A stretch of DNA of 64,000 bases from Leclercia adecarboxylata (GTDB lineage: Bacteria; Pseudomonadota; Gammaproteobacteria; Enterobacterales; Enterobacteriaceae), in assembly GCF_023639785.1 (NCBI RefSeq), contig NZ_CP098325.1, forward strand, positions 620,001-684,000. Direction: 5' to 3'. Made by a program: the position numbers and the translations under genes. The notes below the pieces were generated by a model that saw only the letters and a list, made by a program, of their open reading frames with translations, had not been told where the DNA came from and did not search any database. Each line of letters opens with the position of its first letter. Position 1 is the stretch's first letter. Positions 1-8,684 of this stretch are shown piece after piece.

Positions 1-510
1 GCTGCTGATCAGGCGGTGCAGATCCCGGGCATTCACCGTCTCATTAAACAGCTGCTTCTCTTTACCGCGGTTAAGGATGGTTTCCAGCAGATCCAGCGCG
101 CTGCGGTTTACCTGGCGCAATAAGGCTGACTGCTGCATAAACCGGCCGCGCTGCATGTTCTCCATGCAGATGATACGAATGTAGTCGGGATGATCGGCGT
201 GATAGTCAAAGGTGGTCTCCACCAGCTGCACCAGCGCTTCTACCGGCGGCATCGCATCCAGGCTGAGCTGCTTTTCACTGGCGCGGATCTGCGTGTAGAC
301 GTACTCCAGCACCAGCAGGTAAAGGTTCTCTTTTGTCCTGAAGTGGTACACCACCATCCGTTTGGTGGTGCCCGCTTTCTCGGCAATCTGCTCCATGCGC
401 GCGCCGTTGAGCCCGTACTCGGCAAACAGCGAGAGGGCGCTGAGGAAGATTTTATCTTTCAGGCGGGATCCGTCGCTGTGTTCTGCGTTTTCGCTGCCAG
501 GGTTAGACAC
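1..510 (-). CDS. TetR-family transcriptional regulator (C-terminus cut by window edge)
   Basis: 170 codons of a DNA-binding repressor are visible and the gene runs off the left edge. Residues about 16-62 form the TetR N-terminal helix-turn-helix, with the characteristic stretch MEQIAEKAGTTKRMVVYHF followed by RTKENLY. The rest is the start of the helical ligand-binding domain. The start is a GTG at 508-510, preceded by an AGGAGA ribosome binding site; an ATG in another frame nearby is soon closed by a stop. It lies 66 bp downstream of yjjB on the same strand. In E. coli the position after yjjB holds dnaT, so this gene looks like a lineage-specific neighbour. Ligand and targets cannot be told from the sequence. 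Confidence 0.85.
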   Translation of the reverse strand, partial: MSNPGSENAEHSDGSRLKDKIFLSALSLFAEYGLNGARMEQIAEKAGTTKRMVVYHFRTKENLYLLVLEYVYTQIRASEKQLSLDAMPPVEALVQLVETTFDYHADHPDYIRIICMENMQRGRFMQQSALLRQVNRSALDLLETILNRGKEKQLFNETVNARDLHRLISS

Positions 511-576
511 ATCCTCTCCTTACTTAGCCACGTGAGAACAGAGGATTATCGCCACGGCAGCGGGAGAACACAACTC

Positions 577-1817
<1,241 letters not shown>

Positions 1818-2241
1818 GTGTTGCCCTGAGGGAGAGTTGCTGTTGAATGGCCGGAATGTCTACTTTTAGCACACAACCCGGTGGCGCTTGCTCTGGGTCA
1901 GATCAAGGTTTAAGCAGATTTACGAGCGACTGTAGTCGATAAACAGGGATTAAATAATTATCGATGTCTATGAGTTGAATATTTTTATATTTATTTATTT
2001 TATATTTAGAATATCTAACTTCCTATTTTTGAAAAGATCAGGATAAAAAGATTAACTTTTGCCGTTGATTTTGCGATATTAATGCTGGTTTTGGCGGTGT
2101 ACAAAATTGTGATATTTGCGGTGCGGTTAGTTACTGCATTTCAATTTGCTCAAATTATGGAAAAGGACAACATTACATTTTTACGTCGCCATGTTAAATA
2201 ATCAGGTATTTTCAACTGGATGAAAAGCACGGAATGGCCGT
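1818..2241. promoter_or_regulatory. AT-rich divergent intergenic region yjjP / yjjQ
   Basis: 424 bp without a credible gene. The section around 1960-2060 is almost entirely A and T, unlike the GC-rich flanks. In E. coli yjjQ-bglJ is silenced by H-NS and activated by LeuO, and an AT-rich upstream region of this kind fits H-NS binding. That is inferred from composition; I cannot place individual binding sites or a core promoter with confidence. Confidence 0.55.
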
Positions 2242-2994
2242 ATGAATGGATTCGGAGCGCAAAAGCCGTCACTGAGCTGTAAGAGCCTAATAATAATTAG
2301 TAAATCGCCCATAATGCAAACCGGTCTCGGTTGTGTTGTGTCACGTAATTTTCCTGACTACGATTGTTCATACTGTCGGACCCATGAAGAGCTGACGCTT
2401 CTTCAGCTGCGCCGCGCCGTAGTTGTCATCGTTGATATCTCAGGTGACCAGAACAATCCGCGTAATATCTGCAATCAATATTACGCGTTACAAAATCAAT
2501 ATCGTGAGATTCACTGGATATTTCTGGTTTCTCGCACATTTTATCCTCTCGCTGTCGAACTGCTGATGCGCCCAGAAAGTTCATTGCTTTCCGATATGGA
2601 ACCCGTCGAAGGCGTGGTTAAGGCGATCCGGGCTGGTAGTGAACATGCAGATCGTATTAGTCAGACGCTATTAAGACCTGAGCCGGAAGAGCTTTATGAC
2701 AATCAGGATGATGTCATGTTGACGTTTTCAGAGCGAAAGGTATTGCGCCTGCTTGGGAAAGGATGGGGAATTAATCAAATTGCGGCGTTACTGAAGAAGA
2801 GTAATAAAACAGTGAGCGCGCAAAAAAATAGTGCAATGAGAAGACTCGCCTTAACAAGTAATGCCGAAATGTATGCGTGGATTAACAGCACCAAGGGAAT
2901 GAAAGAGCTGAGTTTATTCTCTGCCTATGGAGAGCAAGACGAATGGAAAAGAGCGCGACAAAAAGACATATCGCTATCATCGAAAAGTGCATGA
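2242..2994 (+). CDS. yjjQ: YjjQ, LuxR-type transcriptional regulator
   Basis: 250-residue DNA-binding protein. Residues about 159-214 form a LuxR/FixJ helix-turn-helix ([19 protein letters not shown] then [18 protein letters not shown]), close to E. coli YjjQ. The N-terminal receiver-like half has no phosphoacceptor pattern I can recognise and is about nine residues longer than in E. coli. YjjQ represses motility and capsule genes in E. coli. The gene lies behind an AT-rich region and overlaps bglJ by 52 bp, so the two form an operon. The start is the first ATG of the frame; a start further in, at MQTGLG (residue 25), cannot be excluded. Confidence 0.88.
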   Translation: MNGFGAQKPSLSCKSLIIISKSPIMQTGLGCVVSRNFPDYDCSYCRTHEELTLLQLRRAVVVIVDISGDQNNPRNICNQYYALQNQYREIHWIFLVSRTFYPLAVELLMRPESSLLSDMEPVEGVVKAIRAGSEHADRISQTLLRPEPEELYDNQDDVMLTFSERKVLRLLGKGWGINQIAALLKKSNKTVSAQKNSAMRRLALTSNAEMYAWINSTKGMKELSLFSAYGEQDEWKRARQKDISLSSKSA

Positions 2995-3629
2995 TGAGCG
3001 CTACGGGGCTGAAGCATCTTTTTGCCAGCCCTTCACTCAGGGATTATGATGTTCATGTATTTAATAACATCGCCAGTTTTCAATCCTCACTTAATTTTAT
3101 TCCGTATGCCTCGTTGATTTATTCACTCTCTGACGAGCGAGAAGAGCGACGCAACTGCCTTATCTGTATCAAAGAAATAGCAACTAACCACGGCATGATT
3201 CAGCGCATTGTTCTGGCGTCAGATGAGGCAGAAGCGAGCCTGATCAATCAGCTTTCGCCTTCACGTTTGCACGGGGTTATTCTCAAATCCGATTCGCTGG
3301 CCAGCCTGCAGGAGCAGCTGGGCAAATTACTCAGCGAAAACCGCCGGGTCAATGACAGCCAGAATAACCACTGGAATTTGCATCGTGGACGACTGCTTAG
3401 CCCGACCGAGCGCGCCATTTTGCAGTATATGTCGTGTGGCTTTTCCATCCCGGAAATTGCCACCCGACTCGATCGCAACATCAAAACCATTCGGGCGCAT
3501 AAGTTTAATGCCATGCTTAAGCTCGGGGTGCGTTCCGACGTGGGGTTACTGCACGCTGCCGATATCCTGACGCATTTCCCGGTACCGGATCACCGCACGC
3601 CACGCTTTATTACTACGCACTTTTCGTAA
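2943..3629 (+). CDS. bglJ: BglJ, LuxR-type activator partner of RcsB
   Basis: 228 residues with a C-terminal LuxR helix-turn-helix at about 151-208 ([20 protein letters not shown], then [19 protein letters not shown]), colinear with E. coli BglJ. BglJ forms heterodimers with RcsB and activates bgl, leuO and other H-NS-silenced promoters. The ATG at 2943 lies inside yjjQ and has a GGAGAG ribosome binding site, so translation is probably coupled. The N-terminal half is less conserved than the DNA-binding half. Whether a bgl operon exists in this organism cannot be seen here. Confidence 0.88.
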   Translation: MEKSATKRHIAIIEKCMMSATGLKHLFASPSLRDYDVHVFNNIASFQSSLNFIPYASLIYSLSDEREERRNCLICIKEIATNHGMIQRIVLASDEAEASLINQLSPSRLHGVILKSDSLASLQEQLGKLLSENRRVNDSQNNHWNLHRGRLLSPTERAILQYMSCGFSIPEIATRLDRNIKTIRAHKFNAMLKLGVRSDVGLLHAADILTHFPVPDHRTPRFITTHFS

Positions 3630-3670
3630 TCCGCGTTAATGTCTGCGCCAGAGCGTTTCTGGCGCAGGAC

Positions 3671-4129
3671 TTACAGACAAACGTCCACCCATGTCGCCTG
3701 AGTGAGTTCGGCCATTCTTTCCGGAGAAATGCGCACTGCGCTATGGATTGCGCCGGCAGCGGGCAGAACTTCCGCATACTCCCTGAGTGAAATATCGCAG
3801 TAGACCGCCAGCGGCGTTTCCAGTCCGAACGGGCAGACGCCGCCGACGGGATGCCCCGTAATGATCACCACCTCATCGCTGCTCAACATGCGGGCTTTTG
3901 CGCCAAACGTCTGCTTCAGCTTTTTGTTATCCAGGCGCGCATCGCCTTTGGCGACCACGAGTATCACCTCATCTTTCACTTTCAGCGACAGCGTTTTCGC
4001 TATCTGGCCTGGCGCAACATTGTGCGCTTCGGCCGCCAGCGCAACGGTGGCGGTGCTCTGCCCGAGTTCGATGACTTCGATATCCGGGGCGTGGTCAGCA
4101 AAAAATTGGCGCACAGACTGCAAACTCAT
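3671..4129 (-). CDS. YbaK/EbsC-family aminoacyl-tRNA deacylase (ProX-like)
   Basis: 152 residues of the YbaK/ProX fold. Members hydrolyse mischarged aminoacyl-tRNAs, mainly Ala- or Cys-tRNA(Pro), in trans. The conserved lysine region is GQIAKTLSLK (about residues 41-50), and the glycine-rich loop is GHPVGGVCPFGL, typical of the B. subtilis YwhH-like subgroup. The ATG at 4129 has a strong GGAGG site. It sits between bglJ and an orphan PTS gene, convergent with bglJ and divergent from the PTS gene; E. coli has no gene here. The tRNA substrate is not determined by sequence alone. Confidence 0.83.
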   Translation of the reverse strand: MSLQSVRQFFADHAPDIEVIELGQSTATVALAAEAHNVAPGQIAKTLSLKVKDEVILVVAKGDARLDNKKLKQTFGAKARMLSSDEVVIITGHPVGGVCPFGLETPLAVYCDISLREYAEVLPAAGAIHSAVRISPERMAELTQATWVDVCL

Positions 4130-4247
4130 TGTTTCCTCCAGAAAAATACTCTGTCTAATCTGTCATAAGAAATTATGCGCTGTAAATATTTCCTAAGTCA
4201 CAAACATCTAACATCAGCGATTTCTGGATCCTCTTCACAATCACGGA

Positions 4248-4268
4248 AACCGGTTACAGTAACCGGTT
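4248..4268. promoter_or_regulatory. Tandem LacI-family operator upstream of PTS EIIC
   Basis: A perfect 21-bp palindrome: arms AACCGGTTAC and GTAACCGGTT around a single A. It contains two AACCGGTT half-palindromes whose centres are 13 bp apart. AACCGGTT with central CG is the typical LacI/GalR-family operator core and resembles the AscG site. The second copy overlaps the -35 hexamer of the promoter at 4267-4294, so binding would block transcription. The cognate repressor is not in the window. Confidence 0.65.
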
Positions 4269-4294
4269 GCAGACCATGATGGGGAGATTAATAC
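4267..4294 (+). promoter_or_regulatory. Predicted sigma-70 promoter of the EIIC gene
   Basis: TTGCAG (4267-4272) and TAATAC (4289-4294) are separated by 16 bp, a good sigma-70 match on the strand of the EIIC gene. It leaves a leader of about 155 nt before the EIIC start. Confidence 0.55.
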
Positions 4295-4336
4295 TGATCA
4301 CGTCATTTCCCCTGTATCCAATAATAAGAGTCGATT

Positions 4337-4444
4337 ATGAAACCTATCCGTTTGAGCAGTACCGCTGGTATACGAACCAGCAAGGTGGTGAAAGTGGTAT
4401 ATGGAACACCGTGCGGCGTAACTGCGCCCGAAACGATCGTCTGA
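4337..4444 (+). CDS. Possible 35-residue peptide, EIIB-like leader or remnant
   Basis: A 35-codon frame from ATG 4337 to TGA 4444, lying between the EIIC promoter and EIIC. The N-terminus (IRLSSTAGIRTSKVV) resembles the start of lactose/cellobiose-family EIIB domains (consensus roughly LFCSAGMSTSLLV), but the phospho-accepting cysteine position is serine and the frame stops long before the usual length of about 100 residues. It could be a decayed EIIB, a leader peptide coupled to EIIC, or chance. There is only a weak ribosome binding site. Confidence 0.25.
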   Translation: MKPIRLSSTAGIRTSKVVKVVYGTPCGVTAPETIV

Positions 4445-4457
4445 CAGGAGAGCCGTT

Positions 4458-5801
4458 ATGTCTGCCAACCATGCTGCGTTTAACCTGATATTCCGCTTTG
4501 TCGAAAACTATGTCAGCCCCATTGCCGGGCGCATCTCGTCCCAGCGTCACGTGATGGCGATCCGCGACGGTTTTATCTCCGCCATGCCGTTTATGATTGT
4601 CGGCTCTTTCTTATTAGTGTTTGCGTATCCGCCGTTTTCACCTGACACCACATGGGGCTTCGCCCGCGCCTGGCTGGATATGGCGAAACAGTTCGAAGGC
4701 CAGATCCTGACTCCCTTCGATATGACCATGGGGGTGATGTCCCTCTATATTTGTGCCGCCATCGCCTATAACCTGGGCAAGCACTACGTTAAGTCATATC
4801 AGCTCGATCCCTTCATGTGCGCCATGCTGTCGCTGATGGCCTTCCTGCTGATTGCCGCACCAAAAACCAAAGGCGCGCTGCCGGTAGACAGCCTCGGCGG
4901 TACGGGGATCTTCACCGCCATTCTGGTGGCGATCTACTGTGTAGAACTGATGCGTTTTCTGAAGGCGCACAACATCGGTATTCGCCTGCCTGACCAGGTG
5001 CCGCCGATGATTAAAAACTCCTTCGATCTGCTGATCCCGGTGCTGGTGGTGGTGTTAACTCTCTATCCGCTGAGCCTGCTCATTCAGTCGCAGTTTGGCA
5101 TGCTGATCCCGCAGGCAATTATGGCCATCTTTAAGCCGCTGGTGGCGGCGGCGGACTCGCTGCCTGCGATCCTGCTGGCGGTACTGATTGGTCATCTGCT
5201 GTGGTTTGCGGGCATTCATGGAGCGGCAATTGTCTCTGGTATGCTGCAGATGTTCTGGCTCACCAACCTTGGGATGAACCAGACGGCGCTGGCACAAAGC
5301 GCGCCGCTGCCGCACATCTTTATGGAAGCGTTCTGGACTTTCTTTATCGTGATTGGTGGTTCCGGGGCAACGATGGGCCTGGTGTTCTGCTACCTGCGTA
5401 GCCGCTCTGCGCATCTGCGGTCTATTGGACGTCTGAGCGTGGTGCCGAGCATTTTCAACATCAACGAACCGGTGATCTTCGGTACGCCAATCGTCATGAA
5501 CCCGGTGTTCTTTATTCCGTTCCTGCTGGCGCCCATGGTGAACGCGGTGCTGGCGTGGGCGGCGATGAAGCTGGATCTGATTGGTCGCGTGATTTCAGTT
5601 GTTCCCTGGACCGCACCTGCGCCTGTAGGGGCTGCATGGGCGCTGGGCTGGGACTTCCGCGCGGCGATCCTCGTGCTGCTGCTCGCGGGGGTTTCTGCCA
5701 TCATCTACTACCCGTTCTTTAAGGTGTACGAGAAACAGCTGCTGGCGCAGGAGGCCGAAGAGGCCCAGCGCACAGAAGAGGAAAGCCAGCAGGTGGCATA
5801 G
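4458..5801 (+). CDS. Orphan PTS EIIC permease, lactose/cellobiose family
   Basis: 447-residue membrane permease domain of the phosphotransferase system, ChbC/CelB-like. It has about ten hydrophobic helices. Conserved sugar-site elements are visible: LIGHLLWFAGIHG (histidines 246 and 254) and NINEPVIFGTP (residues 334-344, Glu337). An acidic tail (EEAEEAQRTEEE) follows the last helix. The ATG at 4458 follows an AGGAG site. EIIA and EIIB are normally encoded nearby, yet neither these nor a glycosidase is present: the flanks are a tRNA deacylase and fhuF. It must borrow EIIA/EIIB or have another role. Two LacI-type operators precede it and a terminator follows directly. Confidence 0.88.
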   Translation: MSANHAAFNLIFRFVENYVSPIAGRISSQRHVMAIRDGFISAMPFMIVGSFLLVFAYPPFSPDTTWGFARAWLDMAKQFEGQILTPFDMTMGVMSLYICAAIAYNLGKHYVKSYQLDPFMCAMLSLMAFLLIAAPKTKGALPVDSLGGTGIFTAILVAIYCVELMRFLKAHNIGIRLPDQVPPMIKNSFDLLIPVLVVVLTLYPLSLLIQSQFGMLIPQAIMAIFKPLVAAADSLPAILLAVLIGHLLWFAGIHGAAIVSGMLQMFWLTNLGMNQTALAQSAPLPHIFMEAFWTFFIVIGGSGATMGLVFCYLRSRSAHLRSIGRLSVVPSIFNINEPVIFGTPIVMNPVFFIPFLLAPMVNAVLAWAAMKLDLIGRVISVVPWTAPAPVGAAWALGWDFRAAILVLLLAGVSAIIYYPFFKVYEKQLLAQEAEEAQRTEEESQQVA

Positions 5802-5810
5802 GTAAAAGCA

Positions 5811-5838
5811 AAACGGCAACCCGAGGGTTGCCGTTTTT
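5811..5838 (+). terminator. Rho-independent terminator after EIIC
   Basis: AAACGGCAACC and GGTTGCCGTTT form an 11-bp stem with a four-base loop followed by T residues. It closes the EIIC unit; the A-rich opposite side may also serve convergent fhuF weakly. Confidence 0.85.
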
Positions 5839-5848
5839 AATGTTTGCT

Positions 5849-5869
5849 CCCTCTCCCCGTGGGAGAGGG
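5849..5869. repeat. Small palindromic repeat CCCTCTCCC/GGGAGAGGG
   Basis: A perfect 9-bp inverted repeat around CGT, located between the EIIC terminator and the 3' end of fhuF. It resembles the short dispersed hairpins common at gene ends in Enterobacter-type genomes. Part of a related unit (CCTGATGCCCTCACCC) occurs at about 27695-27710. Confidence 0.5.
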
Positions 5870-5882
5870 CATCCGCACAACG

Positions 5883-6671
5883 CTATTTAAGGGTACAGTC
5901 GCCGCACTGCTGAACATCCGGCAGGCGATTGCGCTGGCAACAGGTACGACGTACCAGCAGCCCATCACGGGGTATGACCGTGCGGTAAAGCGGGTTATCA
6001 CGTCCATCGGACAACTGTCGGGCAAAGAAAATCGCCTGACGCAGCGCGTCCACTTTCTCATCCCCCAGCAGGGTTTTCATTTCGGTCAGATACCAGTGGA
6101 TTAAGTAGCCGGTATTGCTCCAGATAAGTTTGCCGTTGATCTCACCCGTCGCTTCCAGCGCATCAACCACCGGGATCAGCGCGCGGGCAATCAGCACTTC
6201 CATCCGCTGCTGGGGCGAAAGCGATGTCGTCTGGCTGTCTTCCTGGACGTCGATCCAGAAGCAGGCTGCGCGCCCGGTCTCATGGAACTCCACGTGGAAG
6301 TGCTCAGGGGAGAGATCCAGCGCCACGTCCTGGGTAAGCAGGGCCAGCATCATTGGCGGCACCAGCAGTCCGATATACCACTGCGCCCACAGCGACAGCA
6401 GCGGCTTGTTCTCGCGCGCCAGGGTGGGCTGGTTACGGTAAATATGATCGGAGTAGGTCGCCAGCAATGACTGAAGCTCGGCAGGGCGTTGCCACTGGGC
6501 CAGCGTCAGGGCATGGTGGGGATGGGGTTCGTCCAGCTTGATCACGTCCAGCAGGTAGGCTCGCGTCCCGGCAATGGTCTCACGCACCGCGTCCGCAAGC
6601 CCTGAAGGCCCGGTCGGGAGGGGAGTTTGCCAGATGATATTCTCAACGGCTTGTGCAGAACGTATGGCCAT
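5883..6671 (-). CDS. fhuF: FhuF, ferric-siderophore reductase with [2Fe-2S] centre
   Basis: 262-residue cytoplasmic iron-sulfur protein that reduces ferric iron in hydroxamate siderophores such as ferrioxamine B. The hallmark C-terminal ligands are present: Cys244, Cys245, Cys256 and Cys259 in the FhuF-specific C-C-x10-C-x2-C spacing. The start is the ATG at 6671. A Fur-box-like sequence lies just upstream (6691-6709). It is divergent from yjjZ across about 155 bp holding two Fur-like boxes, as in E. coli, where fhuF is iron-repressed. Confidence 0.95.
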   Translation of the reverse strand: MAIRSAQAVENIIWQTPLPTGPSGLADAVRETIAGTRAYLLDVIKLDEPHPHHALTLAQWQRPAELQSLLATYSDHIYRNQPTLARENKPLLSLWAQWYIGLLVPPMMLALLTQDVALDLSPEHFHVEFHETGRAACFWIDVQEDSQTTSLSPQQRMEVLIARALIPVVDALEATGEINGKLIWSNTGYLIHWYLTEMKTLLGDEKVDALRQAIFFARQLSDGRDNPLYRTVIPRDGLLVRRTCCQRNRLPDVQQCGDCTLK

Positions 6672-6690
6672 AAGTTAGCTGGATAAAAAT

Positions 6691-6709
6691 CTAAATGATA
6701 ATGATTGCC
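6691..6709. promoter_or_regulatory. Fur box (fhuF side)
   Basis: Matches 13 of 19 positions of the Fur consensus GATAATGATAATCATTATC, with an intact core AATGATAAT, 20 bp upstream of the fhuF start. fhuF is a known Fur target in E. coli. Confidence 0.7.
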
Positions 6710-6791
6710 AATCCTAACTATTGATAAAACCTTGCGCAAGGGTTTTTACACATTCTGGCTTAACGCTGACAAATGATAAAATCTATCATAT

Positions 6792-6810
6792 GATATTGGT
6801 TATCATTATC
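6792..6810. promoter_or_regulatory. Fur box (yjjZ side)
   Basis: Matches 16 of 19 positions of the Fur consensus, including an uninterrupted ATCATTATC, 18 bp before the yjjZ start. It predicts iron repression of yjjZ. Confidence 0.75.
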
Positions 6811-6827
6811 GATTTGAGAGACAGATC

Positions 6828-7058
6828 ATGTTGAGCAGAGCGTTAGGAAGTGGATGGGGAGTAATACTGCCGGGGATGATGATTGCCGGACTGGCGTGTA
6901 TCGATCTGTCGTTAGCGGTCTGGAAAGGGATTATCGCGTCAGGATTGCTGATTTCATCCGCCATGATCTGGCATAAACAACTGCGGCATTTCGTGCTGCT
7001 GCCATCGTGTGTCGCGCTGATTGCGGGAATATGGGTTATGGCAATGAATCTGAACTAA
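6828..7058 (+). CDS. yjjZ: YjjZ-like small membrane protein (DUF1435)
   Basis: 76 residues, mostly hydrophobic, with two or three predicted membrane helices (GVILPGMMIAGLACIDLSL, then IIASGLLISSAMIW and a C-terminal segment). It sits in the same place as E. coli yjjZ, between fhuF and the leucine tRNAs. Its function is unknown. A strong Fur-like site 18 bp upstream suggests a role in, or response to, iron limitation. The ATG at 6828 follows a purine-rich GAGAGACAG stretch. Confidence 0.8.
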   Translation: MLSRALGSGWGVILPGMMIAGLACIDLSLAVWKGIIASGLLISSAMIWHKQLRHFVLLPSCVALIAGIWVMAMNLN

Positions 7059-7096
7059 GGAAGTAAGAGAGAACATCTAAGGAGAGATAAGATAAT

Positions 7097-7182
7097 TGGT
7101 GCGAGGGGGGGGACTCGAACCCCCACATCCTAAGGACACTAACACCTGAAGCTAGCGCGTCTACCAATTCCGCCACCTTCGC
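7097..7182 (-). tRNA. leuQ: tRNA-Leu (anticodon CAG)
   Basis: 86 nt including encoded CCA. The minus strand begins GCGAAGGTGGCGGAATTGGT, carries the anticodon loop CTTCAGG, a long class-II variable arm and GGTTCGAGTCCC, and ends in CACCA. Third in transcription order of three identical copies, equivalent to E. coli leuVPQ; reads CUG codons. Confidence 0.97.
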
Positions 7183-7214
7183 ACAGTCATCTTATTTTGT
7201 TGATATCGCCTCGT

Positions 7215-7300
7215 TGGTGCGAGGGGGGGGACTCGAACCCCCACATCCTAAGGACACTAACACCTGAAGCTAGCGCGTCTACCAATTCCGCCACCTTCGC
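7215..7300 (-). tRNA. leuP: tRNA-Leu (anticodon CAG)
   Basis: Identical in sequence to the flanking copies, with encoded CCA and the eight-base run matching the acceptor/T-arm boundary. It is the middle gene of the array, separated by 32-bp and 29-bp spacers that are processed out. Confidence 0.97.
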
Positions 7301-7329
7301 CCAGTGCGAGCAATATCAATCATGGTTAT

Positions 7330-7415
7330 TGGTGCGAGGGGGGGGACTCGAACCCCCACATCCTAAGGACACTAACACCTGAAGCTAGCGCGTCTACCAA
7401 TTCCGCCACCTTCGC
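7330..7415 (-). tRNA. leuV: tRNA-Leu (anticodon CAG)
   Basis: First transcribed copy of the three identical tRNA-Leu(CAG) genes, with encoded CCA. A strong promoter with a GC-rich discriminator lies about 40 bp upstream. Confidence 0.97.
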
Positions 7416-7456
7416 ATACCATCGATACAAAAAAAGTATCGTAACCACGGAGGCGC

Positions 7457-7484
7457 ATTCTAGATGTTTTCAGCTGTTCGTCAA
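7457..7484 (-). promoter_or_regulatory. Promoter of the leucine tRNA operon
   Basis: On the minus strand TTGACG and TAGAAT are separated by 16 bp and followed by the GC-rich discriminator GCGCCTCCG, the pattern of stringently controlled stable-RNA promoters. Confidence 0.8.
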
Positions 7485-7553
7485 CAGATAATTGTGCTGG
7501 ATGTTTTATTTGTTGCAAAAATGGCCTGATCGGGTGGATCAGGCCTGAGGGGG

Positions 7554-8582
7554 TTACTTCTTCGCCTGGCGGGTCATGATCGCGCGGTAGATCTTAAAGC
7601 GGCCGGTTTGTGCCAGCACTTCGTGGAAACCGAAGACTTCGTCCAGCACTTTCGGGTACGGCAGGAAGGCGTTTGCCACGATCCGCAGCTCGCCGCCGCT
7701 GTTCAGATGGCGCACCGCGGTGCGAATCAGGGTCTGTGCCGCTTCGAGAGTGGTCTCTACTCCGTCATGGAATGGCGGGTTGGAGATGATCATATCGAAG
7801 CGACCGGTCACGTCGGATAAGACGTTGGAGGCAAACACTTCACCTTCGATGCCGTTGGCCGCAAGGGTGGCGCGGCTGGCTTCGATGGCTGATGCGCCGA
7901 CATCCGTCAGGGTTAAACGCACCTTTGGTGAATGGCTGGCCAGCACTGCGGAGAGCACGCCTGCGCCACAGCCGACGTCCAGCACCTTGCCTTTAGTGTG
8001 CGGTGTGAAGGTGGAGAGCAGCAGCTGGCTGCCCACGTCCAGGCCGTCACGGCTAAAGACGCCCGGCAGCGTTTTGATGGTCAGGCCATCGATCTGGTAC
8101 TCGCCCCAGTATTTTTCCGCATCAAAGGTCGGTTTTTTGTCCAGACGGCCATGATAGAAACCACAGCGACGCGCGCTGTCCACTTTGTTCAGGGTGACGT
8201 ACTCCGCAAGCATCTGCTCGGCGCTGCGCACGCCGCTGCGGTTTTCACCGACAACGAAGATATCGCAACCCACCGGCAGCAGAGAGAGCAGGTTCATCAG
8301 CTGGAACTGGGCTTCGGGTTTGTTCTTCGGCCAGTAGTAGATCAGCGTGTCGCAGTCAGCCACGTCGGCCTGTTCAGCCACCAGGCTGAAACGGGCGCGC
8401 TCGCCCATCTGACGGCTCAGTACCTGCCAGTGGTGATACTGCTGGGTGTGCGCACGGCTGTCGGCACACTCGAAACGGGCAGGCAGGTCATCCTGCATAT
8501 CTCCGGCAAACAGAATACGGCTTTGTTCGAAATCATCACTGTGGCGCAGCAAGACTTCACTTGCCGGGGTAAATGCAGACAT
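7554..8582 (-). CDS. rsmC: RsmC, 16S rRNA m2G1207 methyltransferase
   Basis: 342 residues; methylates N2 of guanine 1207 in 16S rRNA within the 30S subunit using S-adenosylmethionine. The protein is a tandem of two methyltransferase-like domains. The N-terminal one is degenerate; the C-terminal one has the SAM motif [10 protein letters not shown] (201-210) and the catalytic NPPF (268-271, in SNPPFHDG). The position between the leucine tRNAs and holD matches E. coli. The ATG at 8582 gives the usual length and is divergent from holD. Confidence 0.96.
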   Translation of the reverse strand: MSAFTPASEVLLRHSDDFEQSRILFAGDMQDDLPARFECADSRAHTQQYHHWQVLSRQMGERARFSLVAEQADVADCDTLIYYWPKNKPEAQFQLMNLLSLLPVGCDIFVVGENRSGVRSAEQMLAEYVTLNKVDSARRCGFYHGRLDKKPTFDAEKYWGEYQIDGLTIKTLPGVFSRDGLDVGSQLLLSTFTPHTKGKVLDVGCGAGVLSAVLASHSPKVRLTLTDVGASAIEASRATLAANGIEGEVFASNVLSDVTGRFDMIISNPPFHDGVETTLEAAQTLIRTAVRHLNSGGELRIVANAFLPYPKVLDEVFGFHEVLAQTGRFKIYRAIMTRQAKK

Positions 8583-8684
8583 GAATTGTTCCTCAATAAA
8601 CTCAGGCGGGGATTATAGTAGGTAGATGGCGCAGATTCGACACATTTGGTATATTTGCGCGCCTGACAAACAGGAGTTTTTGCA

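Noticed and set aside
7197..7382. Peptide frame across the leucine tRNA genes (contains GGDSNPHILRTLTPEA)
   Set aside because: This peptide arises from translating tRNA genes and is a known type of spurious annotation.
7097..7415. Three-unit repeat considered as a CRISPR-like array
   Set aside because: The 86-bp units fold as tRNA-Leu with CCA ends; no cas genes are nearby.
7097..7500. Possible integration site at the tRNA-Leu array
   Set aside because: No integrase, truncated tRNA copy or att-like repeat is present; the three tRNAs are an ordinary gene array.
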